From Chloroflexota bacterium (GTDB lineage: Bacteria > Chloroflexota > Limnocylindria > Limnocylindrales > Limnocylindraceae), in contig SHYI01000057.1 in assembly GCA_009692905.1 (NCBI GenBank), forward strand, positions 1 through 6,263: a DNA stretch of 6,263 nucleotides, in the 5' to 3' direction. Shown here piece by piece: positions 1 to 6,263 of this stretch. Every line of letters begins with the position of its first letter. Positions within the stretch are counted from its first letter, which is position 1. The notes beneath the pieces were generated by a model. That model was not told the origin of the DNA and did no database searches. It worked only from the letters and a program-made list of their open reading frames with translations. Both the position numbers and the translations under genes were made by a program.

Positions 1-791
1 AGGCTGGTGACGGTGCCGCTGACGGCGCTCCCCTCGCGAATGATGGTGATCTTGGCACCCTTGCGGACAATACCGTTGCGAATGCGACCAACAGCGATAC
101 GGCCGACGAAGTCGTTGGCGGCGAGGTTGGTGATCAGCACCTGCAGTGGGTGACCTGGCTCGTGCATTGGTGCGGGGGCGGTAACGAGAACGCAATCGAG
201 GAGTGGGATCAGGTCGGTGCCAGGCTGCTCCATATCACGCGTGGCGGTACCGGCACGGGCATTCGTATAGACGATCGGGAAGTCGATCTGCTGCTCGTTC
301 GCGCCGAGGTCCAGGAAGAGTTCGTAGACCTCGTCGATCACCTCCTTGATGCGCGCATCGGGGCGGTCGATCTTGTTGATGACGAGGATGACGGGGAGCG
401 ATCGTGCCAGTGCCTTCGAGAGGACGTAGCGCGTCTGTGGGAGTGGCCCCTCGGAGGCATCTACCAAGAGGAGGACGGCGTCTACGGCGAGGAGGCTTCG
501 CTCCACCTCTCCGCCGAAGTCGGCGTGCCCTGGGGTGTCGACAATGACCACGCGGACCCCCTTGAAGTCGATGGCGGTCTCCTTGGCGAGGATCGTGATC
601 CCCTTCTCGCGCTCAAGGTCACCGCTATCCATGACGCGCTCAACGAGCTCTGCATTGGCTCGGAAGGCGCCGTTCTGGCGGAGGAGGCTATCGACCAGGG
701 TGGTCTTGCCATGGTCAACGTGCGCGACGATACCGACCGTACGGATGCCGGTTTGCGCGACGAGACCTGCGGGTGGATTAACTGTGGTCAT
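1..791 (-). CDS. typA: TypA/BipA ribosome-associated translational GTPase, C-terminus cut by window edge
   Basis: The reverse strand reads as the N-terminal 263 residues of TypA/BipA, an EF-G-like GTPase that binds 70S ribosomes and acts in ribosome assembly and stress or cold adaptation. The G domain is complete: G1 AHVDHGKT (residues 23-30), a G2 region [11 protein letters not shown] (60-70), G3 [14 protein letters not shown] (85-98) and G4 NKID (139-142). G5 is less typical, reading TNARAG (176-181) where many TypA proteins have a SA-type motif. The start of domain II follows ([20 protein letters not shown], 216-235), whose wording separates TypA from LepA and EF-G. The ATG at 791 gives the expected short leader of about 18 residues before the G domain. 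Its upstream sequence has no strong Shine-Dalgarno, only a weak GAG. Family members are about 600-615 residues, so more than half lies beyond position 1. It is transcribed divergently from the plus-strand gene at 835. Confidence 0.96.
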   Translation of the reverse strand, partial: MTTVNPPAGLVAQTGIRTVGIVAHVDHGKTTLVDSLLRQNGAFRANAELVERVMDSGDLEREKGITILAKETAIDFKGVRVVIVDTPGHADFGGEVERSLLAVDAVLLLVDASEGPLPQTRYVLSKALARSLPVILVINKIDRPDARIKEVIDEVYELFLDLGANEQQIDFPIVYTNARAGTATRDMEQPGTDLIPLLDCVLVTAPAPMHEPGHPLQVLITNLAANDFVGRIAVGRIRNGIVRKGAKITIIREGSAVSGTVTS

Positions 792-834
792 CTGGAGATT
801 CTCGCACGCTTCGCCGACCCGTATACTTCTAGGC
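792..834. promoter_or_regulatory. Divergent intergenic spacer with overlapping candidate -10 boxes
   Basis: This 43-bp spacer is the only divergent intergenic region in the window, so it must hold, or lie close to, the promoters of both typA and the plus-strand gene. On the plus strand TATACT (822-827) is a good -10 match and ends 7 nt before the ATG at 835. This is the spacing of leaderless transcripts, and there is no clear Shine-Dalgarno before that ATG (only AGG at 831-833, too close). On the minus strand the same GTATAC palindrome gives TATACG (825 to 820), a weaker -10 that would leave a typA leader of roughly 20 nt. I see no convincing -35 hexamer on either strand: the plus-strand candidate TTCTCG at 799-804 is poor. 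This is a prediction from motif and position only. Confidence 0.45.
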
Positions 835-1361
835 ATGACCGTTGCTGCGCACATCATCATTTCAGGCCCTCCGGCAGCCCCTGGGGTCGCCCGCCCAGAG
901 CTCTCGCGACTGGTTGAGGCCGCCTGGTCTGGCGGCGCACATCCGATCCTTATCTCGGGCCTTACGACGGGCGAAGTTGCACCGACCTTGAGCCGTGCCA
1001 CCCCCTCGGCTGAGTTCGCCGCGGTTGCCGCTGATGCGCTCGGCGAGGTCGCAGGAACGACGGCCGTGATCACCCTGCCGCTGAGCCATGCGGGCGTTGA
1101 CCCCGAGACGATCACGGCGATGATTTCGGGGCATGGCCGACAGGGCGAGCAGGTACTGGTCGCTGCGCGAGATGGAGAGAGTGGCCCGATTCGCCTGACG
1201 CCCATTGAGAACTCCGGGGCAACAGAGGCTCTTTTGGAGTGCGGCGACGAGGGCGCTGTGCGCTCATCCGATGGACGCGATGTGCTGGCCTACGAAGCAC
1301 CACCAGCTGATACCAACGCCGTTGACCCTTGGGAGCGGCGCGGCGCCCAGGCCGAGGAGCG

Positions 1362-1365
<4 letters not shown>
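835..1365 (+). CDS. Small protein resembling a degenerate MobA/MocA-like nucleotidyltransferase
   Basis: This 176-residue protein was not recognised by name. Its outline fits the MobA/MocA-type NTP-transferase fold: an N-terminal hydrophobic strand followed by a small-residue loop ([17 protein letters not shown], 6-22), then [19 protein letters not shown] (24-42), a second strand plus helix [17 protein letters not shown] (81-97), and [17 protein letters not shown] (107-123), where the family often has a G-H-P stretch. The glycine-rich signature with its basic residues (LAAGxSxRMG..K) is missing, and the metal-binding Asp of the family's DxP motif appears replaced by Ser84 or His85. Enzymatic activity is therefore doubtful. 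The frame stays open upstream to 535, but that extension only mirrors typA. I chose the ATG at 835 because the protein-like sequence begins there and a -10-like box lies 7 nt upstream. The gene is divergent from typA and convergent with aspS, sharing the CTAG stop. The coding call is firmer than the family call. Confidence 0.72.
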
Positions 1366-3218
<1,853 letters not shown>

Positions 3219-3219
3219 G

Positions 3220-4494
3220 CTACCCCTCGTTCTGCACCAGGCGAAGTGCCGCGGCGATCACGCCGCCACGCTCCGCTGGCTCCGCCTGACTCGCCTTGAC
3301 GAGATCTCGCAAGGTGAGGCGCCCATCTGGCTCAACGATGATGACCGCCAACGCGCCATCGCGCACGGCGCCCTCCAGCTGCTTGCCGATCTTGCGTGTG
3401 CTGACATCGGCACGTGCGCTCGCCCCCGCAGCTCGCAGTTCGCCGGCGATCGCCACGCGGCTCGCCACCGAATCGGGTTCAATGCCCGCGACCACAATTG
3501 CTGGGCCGCCCGACACTGCGGGCAAGAGTCCGCGCGCCTCCAGCGCGAGCACGACACGGTCGATGCCGATGGCGAAACCGATCGCAGGTGTGGGAGTTCC
3601 GCCGAGCAGTTCGACGAGTCCGTCGTAGCGTCCACCGCCGCCCAGTGCCCCCTGCTGCCCCTGCTCCCCCGGGAGGAGGTACTCCCACGCGGTGCGGGTG
3701 TAGTAGTCGAGGCCGCGTACCAGTCGCGGCGCAGGGAGAACGGCGGTGCCAATCGTCGCGAGTCCCGCGGTGACCGCCGCGTAATGCGCCGCGCACTCGG
3801 CGCAGAGGTGATCGGTAATCACGGGTGCGCTCGCTGCACGCTGGACCGCCGCTGGCTCTTTCGAGTCGAGCAGGCGCAGCGGGTTCGTGGCGAGTCGTGA
3901 CTGATCCACCTCGCTCAGCTCCTGCGACACCGACGTGAAGTGGGCGCGCAACGTTTCAACGTAGGCGGGGCGGCAGGCGGCACAGCCAACAGAGTTCAGG
4001 TGCACCTGCACGTCGGTGAGGCCCAGTTCGCGCAGGTAGGCGGCGCCGAGCTCGATCACCTCGAGGTCAATCCCTGGTCCACCGTCGCCGATCGCCTCAA
4101 TATCAAATTGCGTGAACTGGCGATAGCGCCCCTTCTGTGGACGGTCGTAGCGGAAGAGCTGCGCAACAGTTGCAAGGCGCACGGGCTGCGGCTGAGAGCG
4201 CATGCCGTGTTGGATGTAGGCCCGAACGGCGCCGGCGGTTGCCTCAGGTCGAAGCGCCAAGGTGATCGCATCGTCACCACGAGGCTCTAGTCGATAAAGC
4301 TCTTTCGCCACGATGTCCGAGGTGCCACCAACGGCGCGCTCGAAGAGCGCGCTCTCCTCGGCGATTGGCAACTCGATGCGTGCGTACCCGGCGGCATCTG
4401 CGGCGGCCCAGGCGCGATCCGTGACCCAGCCGTGCGCTGACGCGAGTGGCTCAAGCAGGTCGCGAAGTCCGCGAGGAGACTGGAAGCCGCTCAC
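3220..4494 (-). CDS. hisS: Histidyl-tRNA synthetase
   Basis: This cytoplasmic class IIa synthetase charges tRNA-His. Its 424 residues match the usual 420-430. Visible in order are: the N-terminal PRGLRDLL (7-14), GGTSDIVAKELY (56-67), the ATP/histidine-site motif LRPEATAGAVRAY (81-93), motif 2 FRYDRPQKGRYRQFTQFD (114-131), the histidine-specific HisA motif RGLDYYTRTAWE (260-271), GGGGRYDGLVELLGG (285-299), motif 3 IGFAIGIDR (305-313), and a C-terminal anticodon domain from about 332. Two positions depart from the usual bacterial wording: Ala85 in RPEGTA and Thr128 in RYRQFHQ. The insertion domain keeps CxxC pairs at 171/174 and 231/234 but lacks a middle cysteine pair that I recall in many homologues. 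The start is GTG, overlapping the rel stop as GTGA; GGGAG at 4503-4507 sits 8 nt upstream as a good ribosome binding site. aspS follows after one base, implying one transcript and coupled translation. Confidence 0.96.
   Translation of the reverse strand: MSGFQSPRGLRDLLEPLASAHGWVTDRAWAAADAAGYARIELPIAEESALFERAVGGTSDIVAKELYRLEPRGDDAITLALRPEATAGAVRAYIQHGMRSQPQPVRLATVAQLFRYDRPQKGRYRQFTQFDIEAIGDGGPGIDLEVIELGAAYLRELGLTDVQVHLNSVGCAACRPAYVETLRAHFTSVSQELSEVDQSRLATNPLRLLDSKEPAAVQRAASAPVITDHLCAECAAHYAAVTAGLATIGTAVLPAPRLVRGLDYYTRTAWEYLLPGEQGQQGALGGGGRYDGLVELLGGTPTPAIGFAIGIDRVVLALEARGLLPAVSGGPAIVVAGIEPDSVASRVAIAGELRAAGASARADVSTRKIGKQLEGAVRDGALAVIIVEPDGRLTLRDLVKASQAEPAERGGVIAAALRLVQNEG
3223..3228 (-). promoter_or_regulatory. 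Ribosome binding site of aspS
   Basis: GAGGGG on the minus strand lies 4 nt before the ATG at 3218-3216 and overlaps the final Glu and Gly codons of hisS. The spacing is short but usable. With the one-base gap between genes it supports the chosen aspS start and translational coupling to hisS. Confidence 0.6.
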
Positions 4495-6263
4495 TGGTGC
4501 TGCTCCCGCGAGACGCTCCGAACGCCGCGGACGCGCTCAAGTCGCGCCATCAGCCTGGCAAGTTCGCTAATAGAGCCGACGGCAAGGGTCATCAACATCT
4601 CCGCATTCGTTTGGCCTGTCGTCTGAACAGTAGCGGACAGGATGTTCACCTTCTGCTCCGCAACCACCTGGGTGATCTCTGAGAAGAGGCCGGTGCGGTC
4701 GAGTCCCTCCACACGAATCGTCACTGGGTAGCTCTCGGTGGTGGCTGGCGTCATCTCCCACTCCACGTCGATGAGGCGCGACGCCTCTCGGGCGGAGGTT
4801 GAGGCGTCGCAGCCGGCGAGGTGCACGGTGACCCCCTTGCCACGGGTAATGAAGCCGACAATGGGATCGCCGGGGAGTGGGCGGCAGCAGCGACCGAATC
4901 GCGTCAAGAGGTCGGGCACACCCTTTACGCGGATCCCGCCGGTTCGCTCAGCCGGGGCGACCGCCGCGGCGCTCGTGCTCAGCGGCAAGAGTGACTTCGC
5001 ATCGTCCGAGGCAACGCCGAGCCGTGAGACCACCTGCTGTGGGCCAACGGCGCCGTACCCGATCGCCGCGTACAGGTCATCAACGCTCCCCTGGTTCATC
5101 TGCTTGGCAACCTCTTCGAGGCGATCTCGGCCGATCGACTCAAGGGTGGTGCGGGCGAGGCGACGAAGTTCGCGCTCGAGGGACTCACGACCGTGCAGGA
5201 CGTTCTCGTCGCGCTCCTGGTGCTTGAACCACTGGCGAATCTTGTTGCGCGCCTGTCGCGTGGTAGCCACATTGAGCCAGTCGCGACTCGGCCCGTGCTT
5301 CCCGCGCGCCGTTACCACCTCGATGATGTCGCCCGACTTCAATCGATACTCCAGCGGCACCAGGCGATTGTTGACCTTCGCACCAATGCAGCGGTGGCCA
5401 ATGTCGGTATGCACGAGATAGGCGAAGTCGAGCGGCGTTGCGCCAGCCGGAAGCTCTTTCACGTCACCCTTCGGCGTGAAGACATAGACCTGATCCTGGA
5501 ACACATCCAGTCGAACACCCTCAAGGAACTCTGAGGCGTCGGTGACGTCACGCTGCCACTCAAGAAGTTGGCGCAACCAGGCGAGCTTTGCGTCATAGGC
5601 GGCGTCTGGTTGCGTTCCATCCTTATAACGCCAGTGCGCCGCAATGCCGACCTCGGCGACCTCATGCATCGACCGAGTGCGGATCTGCACCTCGAGTGGG
5701 CGCCCGTCGAGCGCCACGACCGCAGTGTGGAGGCTCTGATAGAGGTTGTTCTTCGGCACGGCGATGTAGTCGTCGAATTGATTCGGAATCGGTCGCCACA
5801 CGCTATGGACCGCACCGAGTGCGGCGTAGCAATCGCGGAGGTTCTCGACAATCACGCGAATGGCGTAGACGTCATAGATCTCCGAGAAGTCGCTTGATCG
5901 CCGCGCCATCTTCTTGTGGATCGAGTAGAGGTGCTTCGCGCGGCCGGAGAACTCCGCCTCAATGCCCGCGCGCTCAAGTTCTGGCTTGAGGATGGCGATG
6001 GCACGATCGACGTAATCAGCGCGCAAGTCCCGTCGCAGCTCAACCAAGCTCGCCAGTTCGTGATACCGCTCAGGCTCGAGCGCCTTGAAGGCGAGATCCT
6101 CGAGCTCCCACTTCATCTGCCAGATACCGAGACGCTCTGCGAGTGGCGCGTAGATCTCAAGCGTCTGTCGGGCGATGCGACGCTGCTTCTCTGCTGGGAG
6201 CGCAGCAAGCGTTCGCATGTTGTGTAGCCGATCGCCGAGTTTGATCAGCACCACGCGGATGTC
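4491..6263 (-). CDS. rel: RelA/SpoT-family (p)ppGpp synthetase/hydrolase, N-terminus cut by window edge
   Basis: The window holds the C-terminal 590 residues, numbered here from the first codon at 6263-6261. Rel makes (p)ppGpp from GTP or GDP and ATP when uncharged tRNA enters the ribosome, and usually also hydrolyses it. The end of the HD hydrolase domain shows IKLGDRLHNMRT (7-18), a form typical of active hydrolases, but the upstream HDxxED motif lies outside. The synthetase domain spans about 105-215: YDVYAIRV (130-137), QFDDYIA (162-168), YQSLHT (175-180) and LEVQIRT (190-196), which includes the likely catalytic glutamate. TGS follows at about 252-318 (VYVFTPKGDVKELP), then a helical region, the cysteine-bearing zinc-finger/RIS domain (GRCCRPLPGD, 457-466; VHLAGC, 480-485) and a C-terminal ACT domain (about 509-585). 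The full family length is about 720-780, so roughly 150 residues are missing. An internal GTG at 6254 is not the start, because the frame stays open and conserved to the edge. Its TGA overlaps the hisS GTG. Confidence 0.96.
   Translation of the reverse strand, partial: DIRVVLIKLGDRLHNMRTLAALPAEKQRRIARQTLEIYAPLAERLGIWQMKWELEDLAFKALEPERYHELASLVELRRDLRADYVDRAIAILKPELERAGIEAEFSGRAKHLYSIHKKMARRSSDFSEIYDVYAIRVIVENLRDCYAALGAVHSVWRPIPNQFDDYIAVPKNNLYQSLHTAVVALDGRPLEVQIRTRSMHEVAEVGIAAHWRYKDGTQPDAAYDAKLAWLRQLLEWQRDVTDASEFLEGVRLDVFQDQVYVFTPKGDVKELPAGATPLDFAYLVHTDIGHRCIGAKVNNRLVPLEYRLKSGDIIEVVTARGKHGPSRDWLNVATTRQARNKIRQWFKHQERDENVLHGRESLERELRRLARTTLESIGRDRLEEVAKQMNQGSVDDLYAAIGYGAVGPQQVVSRLGVASDDAKSLLPLSTSAAAVAPAERTGGIRVKGVPDLLTRFGRCCRPLPGDPIVGFITRGKGVTVHLAGCDASTSAREASRLIDVEWEMTPATTESYPVTIRVEGLDRTGLFSEITQVVAEQKVNILSATVQTTGQTNAEMLMTLAVGSISELARLMARLERVRGVRSVSREQHQ
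4503..4507 (-). promoter_or_regulatory. Ribosome binding site of hisS
   Basis: GGGAG on the minus strand lies 8 nt before the GTG codon at 4494-4492, inside the last codons of rel. It supports the GTG as the true hisS start and fits coupled translation, since a ribosome finishing rel at TGA (4493-4491) stops on the hisS start. Confidence 0.7.

Noticed and set aside
535..834. N-terminal extension of the plus-strand gene by 100 codons
   Set aside because: The extension is antisense to typA and crosses the divergent spacer. It is rich in Ser, Arg and Thr like a shadow frame, and protein-like sequence begins only at the ATG at 835.
150..917. Plus-strand open frame of 255 codons
   Set aside because: It lies almost wholly opposite typA, whose reverse-strand protein has all GTPase motifs. 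The plus-strand translation is an acidic mirror with no recognisable domain, and long shadow frames are common at this GC content.
6252..6254. GTG as the start of rel
   Set aside because: Codons upstream to the window edge read Asp-Ile-Arg in the same frame and continue the conserved HD-domain helix, so the true start is outside the window.

Overview
This window is an ordinary GC-rich bacterial chromosomal segment of translation and stringent-response genes, with almost no non-coding DNA. I see no tRNA or rRNA, no insertion sequence, no CRISPR array and no sign of recent transfer. Four genes are clearly recognised and one further gene is only placed in a fold family. The gene order rel-hisS-aspS, the EFDD-like Rel synthetase and the wording of several motifs suggest Chloroflexota or a neighbouring Gram-positive-type lineage. 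This is a weak inference from motif memory, not a phylogenetic result.

Layout, left to right. Positions 1-791 (minus) hold the N-terminal 263 codons of the ribosome-associated GTPase TypA/BipA; the gene runs off the left edge. A 43-bp divergent spacer (792-834) follows, carrying a GTATAC palindrome that could serve as a -10 box in both directions. Positions 835-1365 (plus) encode a 176-residue protein that looks like a degenerate MobA/MocA-type nucleotidyltransferase. It converges on aspS, and the two genes share the stop tetranucleotide CTAG, inside a nested inverted repeat (1343-1380). Positions 1362-3218 (minus) encode AspRS, 3220-4494 (minus) HisRS, and 4491 to the right edge (minus) a Rel/RelA-SpoT (p)ppGpp enzyme that lacks its N-terminus here.

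The three right-hand genes form one tightly packed minus-strand operon transcribed rel -> hisS -> aspS: a 4-nt GTGA overlap joins rel and hisS, and one base separates hisS from aspS. Rel senses uncharged tRNA on stalled ribosomes, while HisRS and AspRS control tRNA charging. TypA is a ppGpp-responsive ribosomal GTPase in the species where it has been studied, so the neighbourhood has a coherent theme.

The most informative observations are these. AspRS carries the residue pair known from non-discriminating enzymes, predicting tRNA-dependent asparagine synthesis. A hairpin with no U-tract is centred on the shared stop codons. The small plus-strand protein has the outline of a nucleotidyltransferase without its signature residues. 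Rel has QFDD where bifunctional Rel enzymes usually have RxKD. I found no convincing undescribed multi-gene system.
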